Positions 34,291 to 41,584 of a stretch of 64,000 nt of DNA are shown here, piece by piece (positions within the stretch are counted from its first letter, which is position 1; each line of letters opens with the position of its first letter). Origin of the DNA: DATFTE01 sp963840665 (lineage in GTDB: Bacteria > Acidobacteriota > Terriglobia > Terriglobales > Acidobacteriaceae); the NCBI GenBank assembly GCA_963840665.1, contig CAWIZO010000011.1:620001-684000 (forward strand), written 5' to 3'. The notes under the pieces are model-generated. The model was not told the DNA's origin. It searched no databases and was given only the letters and a program-made list of their open reading frames with translations. The position numbers were made by a program, and so were the translations under genes.

Positions 34291-34752
34291 TTAGAACGGA
34301 ATGTCCTCATCGCTAATCGGACCCGCCGCCGCGTGTTCCGGTTCGGGCGTGCGTTGGTCGAAATTGTTGTTCCCTGAGCTCTGCGAGCGTCCTCCGCCTT
34401 CGCCGCCCTCGCCTCGTCCGCCAAGCAGCACCAGATCGTTTACCACGATTTCGGTCATGTATTTCTTTTGTCCGCTGGTCTTGTCGTCCCAGGAATGCGT
34501 GCGCAGGCTGCCCTCGACGTACACTTTGCTGCCCTTCTTGCAATATTCCCCGACGATCTCGGCCGTACGCTGCCAAGCCACGACGTTGTGCCATTCAGTG
34601 CGGTCCTGCCACTGGCCGTCTTTGTCCTTGAAGCGCTCGTTGGTGGCGATAGTGAACTTGCACACCGGCGTCCCCTGTGGCGTGAACTTTACTTCCGGAT
34701 CTTTCCCCAGATTGCCGACCAAAATGACTTTATTGACGCTTTTTCCTGCCAT
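34291..34752 (-). CDS. ssb: Single-stranded DNA-binding protein
   Basis: A 153-residue SSB. The OB fold (about 4-112) begins SVNKVILVGNLGKDPEVKFT and contains FTIATNERFKDKDGQWQDRTEWHNVV and KGSKVYVEGSLRT. A Gly-rich linker and the acidic interaction tip DEDIPF close the protein, so the C-terminus is intact. The ATG at 34752 (MAGKSVNK) is used; the earlier GTG/TTG would add five residues. It is monocistronic as far as seen. Confidence 0.95.
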   Translation of the reverse strand: MAGKSVNKVILVGNLGKDPEVKFTPQGTPVCKFTIATNERFKDKDGQWQDRTEWHNVVAWQRTAEIVGEYCKKGSKVYVEGSLRTHSWDDKTSGQKKYMTEIVVNDLVLLGGRGEGGEGGGRSQSSGNNNFDQRTPEPEHAAAGPISDEDIPF

Positions 34753-34850
34753 GAGAGCTCCTTCCACGCGGGAGGCAAATAGATTTTTCCTGACGGAGGC
34801 TGGAAGAAAACTATATCAGAACTGGGCGCGGAGGATGTGACGGGTGAACA

Positions 34851-34957
34851 AGCACTTAGCATTTGGCACTTGGCATTTAGCCCCTGGACGTTTCTGGCGC
34901 TCGTGGAAAACCGTCGTGGCCAAATGCCAAGTGCCAAGTGCTAAGTGCCAAATGCCG
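34851..34957. repeat. Heptamer inverted repeat (AAGTGCT type)
   Basis: AGCACTTAGCATTTGGCACT plus TGGCATTTAGCCCC (34851-34884) pairs with GGCCAAATGCCAAGTGCCAA plus GTGCTAAGTGCCAAATGC (34918-34955), with a loop of about 33 nt. It lies in the 250-bp divergent region between ssb and the ferredoxin gene, so here it is not a terminator. Confidence 0.85.
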
Positions 34958-34989
34958 AGTCCGGAAGCCTGACGCCCGAGGCTTGATGC

Positions 34990-35002
34990 TATAATCCCCG
35001 CC
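34990..35002 (+). promoter_or_regulatory. -10 box immediately before the ferredoxin gene
   Basis: A perfect TATAAT (34990-34995) ends 7 nt before the ATG at 35003. Transcription would begin at or next to the start codon, so the mRNA is probably leaderless. No convincing -35 box is seen. Confidence 0.55.
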
Positions 35003-35368
35003 ATGGCGACCGGAAACCCGGGCATGGTGCCCGACGAGCTTAAGTGTGAACCCAGGTCTAAAGGACTTACCACTCCTCGCAAAAAGAAACCCAAAGAGCT
35101 GGCGGTGATCACCGAGTGCTGCACGGGATGCGCCGGGTCGCCCGCCTGTGTTGAGTATTGTCCGGTTGAAGACTGCATGTTCTGGGTGCCGGATGAAGAC
35201 CATCCACCGTTCGGCCGCATCCAGGTCGACCCGATCTTGTGTATCGGCTGCAAGAAGTGCACTTCGAAGGGCCCCGACGGCGCCTTCCTTGACGGTTGCC
35301 CATGGGATGCCATCGTCATGGTCGATACCGTGGAAGTCGAAAAAGAAGTCGGGGTGATGGGGATCTAG
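35003..35368 (+). CDS. Ferredoxin-type 4Fe-4S protein
   Basis: A 121-residue soluble protein with two cysteine clusters: ECCTGCAGSPACVEYCPVEDC (about 38-58) and LCIGCKKCTSKGPDGAFLDGCPWD (about 77-100). Extra residues between the Cys-x2-Cys and the Cys-Pro resemble long-loop dicluster ferredoxins that serve as electron carriers. A 35-residue basic N-terminal extension (RSKGLTTPRKKKPKELAV) is unusual. It stands alone, divergent from ssb, behind a probable leaderless promoter. The redox partner is unknown. Confidence 0.88.
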   Translation: MATGNPGMVPDELKCEPRSKGLTTPRKKKPKELAVITECCTGCAGSPACVEYCPVEDCMFWVPDEDHPPFGRIQVDPILCIGCKKCTSKGPDGAFLDGCPWDAIVMVDTVEVEKEVGVMGI

Positions 35369-35370
35369 TT

Positions 35371-35402
35371 AGTCGTCGGTCGTCAGTCTTCAGTCGTCAG
35401 CA
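35371..35402. repeat. Heptamer repeat arm (AGTCGTC type)
   Basis: AGTCGTC-GGTCGTC-AGTCTTC-AGTCGTC-AGC follows the ferredoxin stop directly. The related arm GTCGTCAGTCTTCGGTCGTC is found at 57009-57040 after threonine synthase. No complementary arm is close; a short GTAGCGCC...GCGCTAC dyad follows it. Confidence 0.7.
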
Positions 35403-35433
35403 AGAACCGGGTAGCGCCGGCTTTTCGCGAGCG

Positions 35434-36282
35434 CTACGAGCCTGCTCTCCCCCGTATCGCCTTCTCGGTTTCCACCGCCTGCTGGCGCACGCGATCGGGA
35501 ATCTCCGGTAGTTCGCGCTCGTAGCTTTGCACAACGGGAAGGTCTTCGGCTTTTCCGATGATATACAGCGCGCGCAACGCTTCCCACACCTGATCGCCTT
35601 CAGGGGCGAGTGTGGCGATTGGCTCTCCTGAGCCGACGCTTTGGCCAGATGCCACATTGAGCGTGGTGAGTTTGCCGGTGATCGGGGCGCGAACCTCGAG
35701 GATCTGATCTCCCGTTTGTAATTTGGCGACGGCGCCTCCGGAACGAATGGTGGTCCCTACCGCAGCGGTGTCAACAACTTTGCCAGATTGAGAGGCCATG
35801 ACGGTGGCGGGTTGCAAGAGTTCCAGAATCTGCGGCTTGCCGGTCGCGTCTCCGTAACGCACCAGCGACAACGCTGCGTTTCCTCGCACCAACGGCGAAG
35901 CATCGTTCAGCATTTTCAGCAACGCTTCGTGAAAGCCCGGGCCGGAGGTGTCTTGTCCCATGACCCAGGCGTCTGTGTTGCGCACTTCTTCGACTGGATG
36001 CGTCGACAGGCGAACCAGTTCCGGATAATTCTGTTTTACCGTTTCATCATGTCTCTGCATGCGCTCGCCAATCTGCACCAGCGCATGCTGAATGTGCCGC
36101 GGATGTTGCTCATCCTGCAGATATTCGGTCATCTTCGAATCGGAAAGCTGCCGTCCGAACCAGGTATTCCACCAGAAAAGAAACGGCATTAGCACGATCA
36201 GCCAGGCAACGAAAAAGAACAACAGTCGCTGCTTGGTCGACATGCGGTGTTTTTTGACGGGGGCGGTGGTGGGGTCGGGCAT
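35434..36282 (-). CDS. Membrane-anchored protein with HEAT-like and lipoyl-like domains
   Basis: A 282-residue protein with one N-terminal membrane helix (about 20-40, LLFFFVAWLIVLMPFLFWW). A helical HEAT-like region follows (about 50-150: DEQHPRHIQHALVQIGERM, HPVEEVRNTDAWVMG, DASPLVRGNAALSLVRYGD). Next is a beta-rich segment typical of biotinyl/lipoyl hairpins (TTIRSGGAVAKLQTGDQILEVRAPITGKLTTL, then ASGQSVGSGEPIATL), but no clear lipoylated lysine is seen. The C-terminal helices resemble another HEAT unit. The combination is not one I recognise. The ATG at 36282 is used because longer frames read repeat DNA. Confidence 0.65.
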   Translation of the reverse strand: MPDPTTAPVKKHRMSTKQRLLFFFVAWLIVLMPFLFWWNTWFGRQLSDSKMTEYLQDEQHPRHIQHALVQIGERMQRHDETVKQNYPELVRLSTHPVEEVRNTDAWVMGQDTSGPGFHEALLKMLNDASPLVRGNAALSLVRYGDATGKPQILELLQPATVMASQSGKVVDTAAVGTTIRSGGAVAKLQTGDQILEVRAPITGKLTTLNVASGQSVGSGEPIATLAPEGDQVWEALRALYIIGKAEDLPVVQSYERELPEIPDRVRQQAVETEKAIRGRAGS

Positions 36283-36302
36283 CGATGCAAGGATAACAAA
36301 GC

Positions 36303-36400
36303 AATCAGCATTCAGCACTCAGCATTCAGCCAAGTCGGGCTGGATCCCGAGGGCAAATGAAATACCGTAGTGGCTGAGTGCTGAATGCTGAGTGCTGACT
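36303..36400. repeat. Heptamer inverted repeat (TGAGTGC type)
   Basis: AATCAGCATTCAGCACTCAG plus CATTCAGCC (36303-36331) pairs with GGCTGAGTGCTGAATGCTGA plus GTGCTGACT (36372-36400), with a loop of about 40 nt. It lies between two co-oriented genes and could separate their transcription. Confidence 0.85.
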
Positions 36401-36402
36401 AC

Positions 36403-36672
36403 TCAGTCCACCACATCCGCATCAAGCACGCGATCTTGTTCCAGATAATGCGAGACCGCATATTGCGCAAGCAGCGGAGTGGCGACTTTCACTTCGGCGC
36501 CAATCCATTCACCTTTGCCATAGGGCACATTCGACGGATGTTTGCCCGGGCTGCTCGATCCGAATTGCGGTCCGAAGGCTGCGCTTTGAATCTCTTCGTA
36601 TGGGGGAATGGCGCGCCAGGCTTCGTCACCAATCGTGCCGCTGACATCGATTTTCAATCTGACCGTTGACAT
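36403..36672 (-). CDS. Hypothetical protein, 89 residues
   Basis: A soluble protein from the ATG at 36672 (MSTVRLKIDVSGTIGDEAWR...). It has an N-terminal beta strand, a Pro/Gly-rich centre (FGSSSPGKHPSNVPYGKGEW) and a C-terminal helix. No motif or family is recognised. It lies between a heptamer repeat and a gene for a secreted protein; the earlier start at 36693 adds seven residues without a ribosome-binding site. Confidence 0.55.
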   Translation of the reverse strand: MSTVRLKIDVSGTIGDEAWRAIPPYEEIQSAAFGPQFGSSSPGKHPSNVPYGKGEWIGAEVKVATPLLAQYAVSHYLEQDRVLDADVVD

Positions 36673-36702
36673 GGAAGCAAAGCATTCTAGCACTCGTCGC
36701 GT

Positions 36703-37776
36703 TTACGGCGTAAACACGGCGTTGACCTGAGTCTCGTTGTCGGTCGCCCCGTTGCCCTTTCTGCCGTAAATCACGACCATGCAATCTCCGGCATTCACCG
36801 TGACTGGGTTCGGAAAGAATTTCTCAACTGGTTTTTGCAGAGCTGCGACTCCCGTTTCTCCCCAGGGAATTTCATAGTTCATGGGCACGCTCAAGAGGTG
36901 CATTGCGTTGGCAGGCAGCCAGCTGTACATCGTTGCCAGCAACGCCGGGTTGGGAAATCCCTGTCCATTGAGATTCTGCCCAAATTGTCCGCAACCTCCG
37001 GGAAGGAGGTAGAAGTCGTTGATCGCTCCCCACGCTTTGCCGGTAGGCAGTGGTCCGAAGTTTTGGGTTCCGTCGAAAGTGCTGTCACTGATGTTGCCAA
37101 ACAGTTCTACCAAATGTCCGGCGGGAAGGATGATCGGAACTCCAAAGCCCATGGTGTCATCGATGGTTGCGTTCTGGCAGCCCCAATTTTGGCCAAAACA
37201 ATATTCGCCCGCCAAACCGACTGCACCGTTTCCATTCGAGTTCGTCGGCTGGTATGTCAGGTCTAGGTCGGCCGACATCGTGACCGCGCCTTCCACTAAC
37301 GGCCCTCCACCGAAAACCAGAGCTACGCATCCAGAGATAGGCAAGGGGTGGGGAAACTTGATGTTCACGGGAAACTTGGAGTCCGACTGAGTAGGATTCT
37401 TGAGAATGTCGCTCCAAATAAAACTCGCGCCATCCAGACTCTGATCGTTCGCCGGACATGGCCCCGCCCAATAGGCGATCAGCCACAGGACCTCGCTGAA
37501 GTTCGGACTCTGGTTCGCAAGCGAGATGGTTCCCGAAAGCGCTACGGCCTCGACGCCTGAGTCGGCGCCGACAAGCGGGTGATACATATAGATAAACTGA
37601 GGAAATCCGGTTTGCGAAGTGGTCACGGAGTGTTGAATATGGAGGACCGACGGGGTTGCGGCGTTCTCCTGTCCCCAAGCATTACGCATTCCGCCAGCGA
37701 GCAGAACAGTGGCGACAACAATTGCGGCCTTCACCAGCACCCAGTTAACGCGAGTCAGAAACGTCGGTCGTGACAT
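36703..37776 (-). CDS. Secreted hypothetical protein
   Basis: A 357-residue exported protein with an N-terminal hydrophobic signal (LVKAAIVVATVLLAGGMRNAWG). The mature part is rich in Gly, Asn, Pro and aromatic residues with few charges, as in beta-sheet surface proteins. Four cysteines (CPAND, ISGCVAL, YCFGQNWGC, GGCGQ) could form disulfides. The C-terminus ends in Thr-Pro without an anchor. No family is recognised. The start is ATG 37776 or GTG 37785. Confidence 0.65.
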   Translation of the reverse strand: MSRPTFLTRVNWVLVKAAIVVATVLLAGGMRNAWGQENAATPSVLHIQHSVTTSQTGFPQFIYMYHPLVGADSGVEAVALSGTISLANQSPNFSEVLWLIAYWAGPCPANDQSLDGASFIWSDILKNPTQSDSKFPVNIKFPHPLPISGCVALVFGGGPLVEGAVTMSADLDLTYQPTNSNGNGAVGLAGEYCFGQNWGCQNATIDDTMGFGVPIILPAGHLVELFGNISDSTFDGTQNFGPLPTGKAWGAINDFYLLPGGCGQFGQNLNGQGFPNPALLATMYSWLPANAMHLLSVPMNYEIPWGETGVAALQKPVEKFFPNPVTVNAGDCMVVIYGRKGNGATDNETQVNAVFTP

Positions 37777-37860
37777 AGATTTCACCAGATCAAGAGTCAG
37801 TAAGTCGTTCTTGATCTATAACCCCATGCCTCGGCAAAAGTCTCACGGTGCGTGCTGCGG

Positions 37861-38316
37861 TTAGGTGGTGAAAATCTGGTACAGCATGAAATAAATCACC
37901 ACTCCGGTGATGGAAACATAAAGCCATAGCGGAAATGTCCAGCGGGCAATGCGGCGGTGCTTGTCATAGCGGGCGCGAAGGCCGCGACTAAGTGTGATGA
38001 TCACCATGGGGACGATCACGGCGGCAAGAATCGTGTGGCTGGTCAGCAGTGTGAAGTAGATGGGGCGCCAGATTCCTTGTCCCTGGAAATGGATGGAGCC
38101 AGTCCCGCCATGCATGCGCAGGCTGATGTGATAGTAGAGATAAAAGCCCAAGAACAAACTGGACGAGCAAAATGCGGCAATCATGACGGCACGATGGGCG
38201 GCCATCTTGCCATGTTTGATGAAGTTGCGTCCGATGATGAGCAAGACCGCGCTAGTGCCGTTCAAGGCCGCGTCGATCACGGGAAAGATGGCGTATTGGG
38301 CAGGAACCAGTTGCAT
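37861..38316 (-). CDS. DUF420 membrane protein (CtaM/YozB-like)
   Basis: A 151-residue protein with four membrane helices and conserved histidines: ALNGTSAVLLIIGRNFIKHGKMAAHRAVMI, LYYHISLRMHG, YFTLLTSHTILAAVIVPM and DKHRRIARWTFPLWLYVSITGVVIY. DUF420 proteins are associated with heme-copper oxidase maturation (CtaM in Bacillus and Staphylococcus). Its place at the end of a ctaA-ABC exporter run on the same strand fits that role, although the oxidase genes are not in the window. Confidence 0.88.
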   Translation of the reverse strand: MQLVPAQYAIFPVIDAALNGTSAVLLIIGRNFIKHGKMAAHRAVMIAAFCSSSLFLGFYLYYHISLRMHGGTGSIHFQGQGIWRPIYFTLLTSHTILAAVIVPMVIITLSRGLRARYDKHRRIARWTFPLWLYVSITGVVIYFMLYQIFTT

Positions 38317-38318
38317 AG

Positions 38319-38402
38319 AATTTTTGATTGTTGATTTTTGATTGTCGAATGAAAAGCCAGTGGCGATGGGCCTCTAAATCAACAATCAAAAATCAACAAT
38401 TT
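38319..38402. repeat. Heptamer inverted repeat (TTGATTG type)
   Basis: AATTTTTGATTGTTGATTTT plus TGATTG (38319-38344) pairs with AATCAACAATCAAAAATCAA plus CAATTT (38377-38402), with a loop of about 32 nt. It is AT-rich, unlike the surrounding DNA. It lies between the ABC permease and DUF420 genes, within the same co-oriented run. Confidence 0.85.
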
Positions 38403-38404
38403 CT

Positions 38405-39223
38405 TTACGCTGCCGGCTTCGTACTTCTCCGGTTCACCATCATGAACGAGAGGCCGAACATGAATAGCGTGAACAATAGCAGAGTCGACATGGATGCCGT
38501 CAACGAAAATTCCGATGGGCTGCCGGGATAAAGCAGCATGCGCAGGGCTTCGACTCCGTAAGTTAAGGGATTGATTTCCATTAACATGCGCATCCATCCA
38601 GAAGCGCCCGAGAGCGGGAACAGCGATCCTGAGAGCAGCCAGAGCGGAATCAGAAACAGGTTGATGATGGCATGGAAAGCCTGATTGGAATCCATGGGCC
38701 AGGCGATAGCGAAGCCCAGTGCTGTCAACGAAAATGACACCAGAAAAACTACGACTGCGACCCAGAAGAAGCTGGTGACGGTCAAGTGAACGCCTACGAG
38801 TGGGGCGAAGGCCAGAAAGATCAGGCCTTGGATCGCGGATAAGGTCGTTCCTCCCAACACTTTGCCTAACACAATCGCTGAACGCGGAACGGGGGCGGTC
38901 AGCACCGAGAGCAGGAAGCCTTCTTTGCGGTCTTCGATCACCGACATCATGGTGAAGATCGAGGTGAAGAGCACAATCATGATGAGCGCGCCAGGATAGA
39001 AATAGTCGAGATAGTGCTGCTGGCCGGCGCCTCCGCCCGAGCGGAAGGAGCTGCCGAAGCCAGAGCCGATGACCACCCAGAACAGCAGCGGCGAGGCGAT
39101 GACGCCGATCACGCGGCTCTTCTGGCGATAGAAGCGGACCACTTCGCGCCACCAGAGGGTGAATGCGGGGAGAAGGATTCCGCTGGAGACTGGTTGGTTC
39201 AGGGTTGCGGCTCGGGTTGCCAT
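38405..39223 (-). CDS. ABC-2-type transporter permease
   Basis: A 272-residue permease with six predicted membrane helices (VIASPLLFWVVIGSGFG, ALIMIVLFTSIFTMMSVI, IQGLIFLAFAPLVGV, FFWVAVVVFLVSFSLTALGFAI, IINLFLIPLWLLSGSLFPL, LLFTLFMFGLSFM). The conserved ABC-2 loop is EDRKEGFLLSVLTAPVPRSAIVLGKVLGG. It pairs with the ATPase just upstream. In oxidase clusters such exporters are proposed to serve maturation, but the substrate is unknown. The ATG at 39223 follows AAAGGA. Confidence 0.9.
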   Translation of the reverse strand: MATRAATLNQPVSSGILLPAFTLWWREVVRFYRQKSRVIGVIASPLLFWVVIGSGFGSSFRSGGGAGQQHYLDYFYPGALIMIVLFTSIFTMMSVIEDRKEGFLLSVLTAPVPRSAIVLGKVLGGTTLSAIQGLIFLAFAPLVGVHLTVTSFFWVAVVVFLVSFSLTALGFAIAWPMDSNQAFHAIINLFLIPLWLLSGSLFPLSGASGWMRMLMEINPLTYGVEALRMLLYPGSPSEFSLTASMSTLLLFTLFMFGLSFMMVNRRSTKPAA

Positions 39224-39249
39224 GGTTCCTTTCGACGTCAAAAGCTTCT

Positions 39250-39332
39250 AATCACAGAGTTCGCTAAGACCTGCCGCAGAGTTCGCGGAGAAAACCATTC
39301 ACCGCAAAGTTCGCAAAGAAACGCTAAGGGAA
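39250..39332. repeat. 9-nt-period repeats (CGCAAAGTT class)
   Basis: Tandem 9-mer-like units, CACAGAGTTCGCTAAGACC, CCGCAGAGTTCGCGGAG and ACCGCAAAGTTCGCAAAGAA followed by ACGCTAAGG, fill the gap between ABC ATPase and permease genes. They continue into CTCCTCGCTTCGCTCGGAAT, a fragment seen also at 40451 and 42449. Confidence 0.7.
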
Positions 39333-39367
39333 GCAAACTCCTCGCTTCGCTCGGAATGGCAAAGTGG

Positions 39368-40387
39368 TTAGTGTCGAGGCTTGGCATCCTTCGTTTCGTC
39401 ATCTGATTTTTCGGCTTCGGTCCAAAAGCGGTGGCCGGTGCGGTGGATGAAGACGTCCTCGAGCGTTGGTTTGCTGACCGAGATCGCCTGAATCTCTCCG
39501 GGAAAGGCTTCGACTACGTCGGTGACCACGCGGTGTCCATTCTCTTGTTCGAATCTCACCTGATCGGCCAGCACCTGGGCGTCGACGTGGAAGCGGTCGC
39601 TGATGCGTTCGGCGAGCGACGCTGGATTGCTGGTTTCGAGGACGATGACGTCTCCCCCGATTTCTCTCTTCAATTCTGTCGGAGTTCCCAGCGCAACGAG
39701 CTTGCCTTGATTCAAGATGGCGAGACGGTCGCAGCGCTCAGCTTCTTCCATCAAGTGCGTGGTGACAATGACTGTGACTTTTTCTTCGTCGCGCAGGATC
39801 TGGAGATACTGCCAGAGATCGCGGCGGGCGCCGGGATCGAGCCCGGTGGTTGGTTCATCAAGTAACAGCACAGAAGGATGATGCAGCAAGCCCTTGGCGA
39901 GTTCGAGTCGGCGCTGCATGCCTCCGGAGAACGTCTCGGCCTTTTCTTTGGCGCGATCGAGCAGTCGAACGCGGGCCAGCATTTCTTCGACGCGCGCGTG
40001 AAGCGCCTTGCCGTGCAAGCCGTAGAGGTGTCCCTGGTGCCAGAGATTTTCGTAGGCGGTGAGTTTGACGTCGATGCTCTGCGCCTGGAAGACGACACCG
40101 ATCTGGCGGCGCAGACGGTTGGGATCTTTGGCAGCGTCGAAGCCCATGATCACCGCGTGGCCGGACGTAGGCAGCATCAGGGTCGAGAGAATTCGGAATA
40201 AAGTCGTTTTGCCACTGCCGTTGGGGCCGAGGAGTCCGAAGAGTTCCGCGCCTCGGACATCGAAAGACACGCCATCGAGGGCCGTGCGGTTCTCGTATTT
40301 GTGGATGATGTCTTGAACGGAAATGACTGCGGACTGAGGCGCGAGACGGTCCGGTTCGGCCAGGGTAGCGGGAGAGTTATGGGCCAC
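39368..40387 (-). CDS. ABC transporter ATP-binding protein (ABC-2/CcmA-like)
   Basis: A 339-residue ATPase. Walker A is LLGPNGSGKTTLFR, the signature is ETFSGGMQRRLELAKGLLHHP, Walker B is VLLLDEPTTGLDPGAR, and the switch His is in VIVTTHLMEEAERCD. The C-terminal extension (about 240-339) is typical of ABC-2 exporters. It is co-oriented with the permease downstream; a short repeat block separates them. Its upstream neighbour is heme A synthase, 117 bp away. Confidence 0.93.
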   Translation of the reverse strand: MAHNSPATLAEPDRLAPQSAVISVQDIIHKYENRTALDGVSFDVRGAELFGLLGPNGSGKTTLFRILSTLMLPTSGHAVIMGFDAAKDPNRLRRQIGVVFQAQSIDVKLTAYENLWHQGHLYGLHGKALHARVEEMLARVRLLDRAKEKAETFSGGMQRRLELAKGLLHHPSVLLLDEPTTGLDPGARRDLWQYLQILRDEEKVTVIVTTHLMEEAERCDRLAILNQGKLVALGTPTELKREIGGDVIVLETSNPASLAERISDRFHVDAQVLADQVRFEQENGHRVVTDVVEAFPGEIQAISVSKPTLEDVFIHRTGHRFWTEAEKSDDETKDAKPRH

Positions 40388-40504
40388 AGGATATTTTACG
40401 CTGAGAGGGGGACAACATCCACCGTGAGGCCCAGTGGAACTGCAGATTCCTCGCTTCGCTCAGTATGACAAAAGGGCTGGGGGGAGAATTGTCGCTATGT
40501 GAGC

Positions 40505-41443
40505 TTAAGCGGGGACGGGCTTTCGTTCAGGGCTCGGAATTCGTTCTTCAAAGCTTACTGGGACGTGGCGCCAGACTTGGATGGATAGGACCACTGCCGT
40601 CGCCAGCAGCAGGGCTCCTACGGCGACGTGGGCGACGGTTGAGAGCACCATTGGCAGTTCCGGTTGGACGGCGTCGCGTCCCCAGGCTACGCGGGTGAGG
40701 AAGGCGAGGAATCCCAAGCACAACTGGGTCACCATCAATGCCACAAGCGTGACCGCGGGACGGCGGACCTCTTCGATCTTCGAATACACAGTCAACGCGC
40801 GAATGGCGGTCCAAGTGAGGACGACAGCGACAACTGCGGCATGGACGACGTGCGGCCACCAACTCATGCCGTGATGGCGGAACATCGCGCCGAGAAATAA
40901 TTGCACGTAGAGCACGAAGATGGAGAGCAGCGTCAGAGTGAACAGGCTGGGGCGGCGCGTGTCCATTTGGACTTCGGGAACTTCTTCGATCCAGCGGCGT
41001 CCGGTAAAGAGAGCGACGGCGACCGCGGTGCAGAAGAAAGTTTGTGCGAGCGCAGCATGGGCCGAAGACACGAGTGGCGGCAGGTAGTAGAGAACCGTAA
41101 TGCCCCCGAGAATGCCTTGCACGATCACCATGAGGACTGCGGCCAGCATCAGGTAACGCAGCCAGCGGCGGCGGTCGGTGCGCCAGGTCCAGACAGCGAG
41201 AATGATGGTGAACAAGCCAGCGCCTTGGGCGATCATGCGATGCGTGTGCTCGAACTTCACGCCGCCAACGAGATGAGGGATCTTGTAGAGCGAGCCGAAG
41301 GAAGTGGGCCAGTCGGGGACGGACAGTCCGGCGTCATTGCTGGTGACCAGGGCTCCAGCGATGATCAGCAGGAAGACCCAGCACGCGAGAAAGACAGCGA
41401 AGCGGTGGTGGGCGCGGTTATACGGTGTGGCTAGGCCCTTCAG
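40505..41443 (-). CDS. ctaA: Heme A synthase (COX15/CtaA family), probable CTG start
   Basis: CtaA oxidises heme O to heme A for aa3-type oxidases. The region from FEHTHRMIAQGAGLF onward is unmistakable but lacks the first membrane helix if begun at the GTG at 41260. Read upstream in frame, the missing part is present: ATPYNRAHHRFAVFLACWVF, LLIIAGALVTSNDAGLSVPD, W-P-T-S-F-G-S-L-Y. No ATG, GTG or TTG precedes it before an in-frame stop. A CTG at 41443 lies 7 nt behind AAGGAG and gives 312 residues, the family norm. A frameshift after an upstream ATG is the alternative. Eight membrane helices are expected. Confidence 0.85.
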   Translation of the reverse strand: MKGLATPYNRAHHRFAVFLACWVFLLIIAGALVTSNDAGLSVPDWPTSFGSLYKIPHLVGGVKFEHTHRMIAQGAGLFTIILAVWTWRTDRRRWLRYLMLAAVLMVIVQGILGGITVLYYLPPLVSSAHAALAQTFFCTAVAVALFTGRRWIEEVPEVQMDTRRPSLFTLTLLSIFVLYVQLFLGAMFRHHGMSWWPHVVHAAVVAVVLTWTAIRALTVYSKIEEVRRPAVTLVALMVTQLCLGFLAFLTRVAWGRDAVQPELPMVLSTVAHVAVGALLLATAVVLSIQVWRHVPVSFEERIPSPERKPVPA

Positions 41444-41542
41444 AAACGTGCTCCTTGATTCATCGACACGAATGAAGTCGTGCCCATCCCGATTTCTGCA
41501 TCTCCGTGGCCGGCGGAACGCCGACGCTACTTATATTCTAAA

Positions 41543-41575
41543 TAAAAAAGGGACGGTCGGCGGCGTCCGTCCCTT
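41543..41575 (-). terminator. Rho-independent terminator after the cupredoxin-like gene
   Basis: Read on the minus strand: AAGGGACGG-acgccgccga-CCGTCCCTT, a perfect 9-bp stem followed by a T-run (TTTTATT). It begins 10 bp after the stop of 41585-42364 and so separates the bc-complex genes from ctaA. Confidence 0.9.
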
Positions 41576-41584
41576 CGTAAGTTG

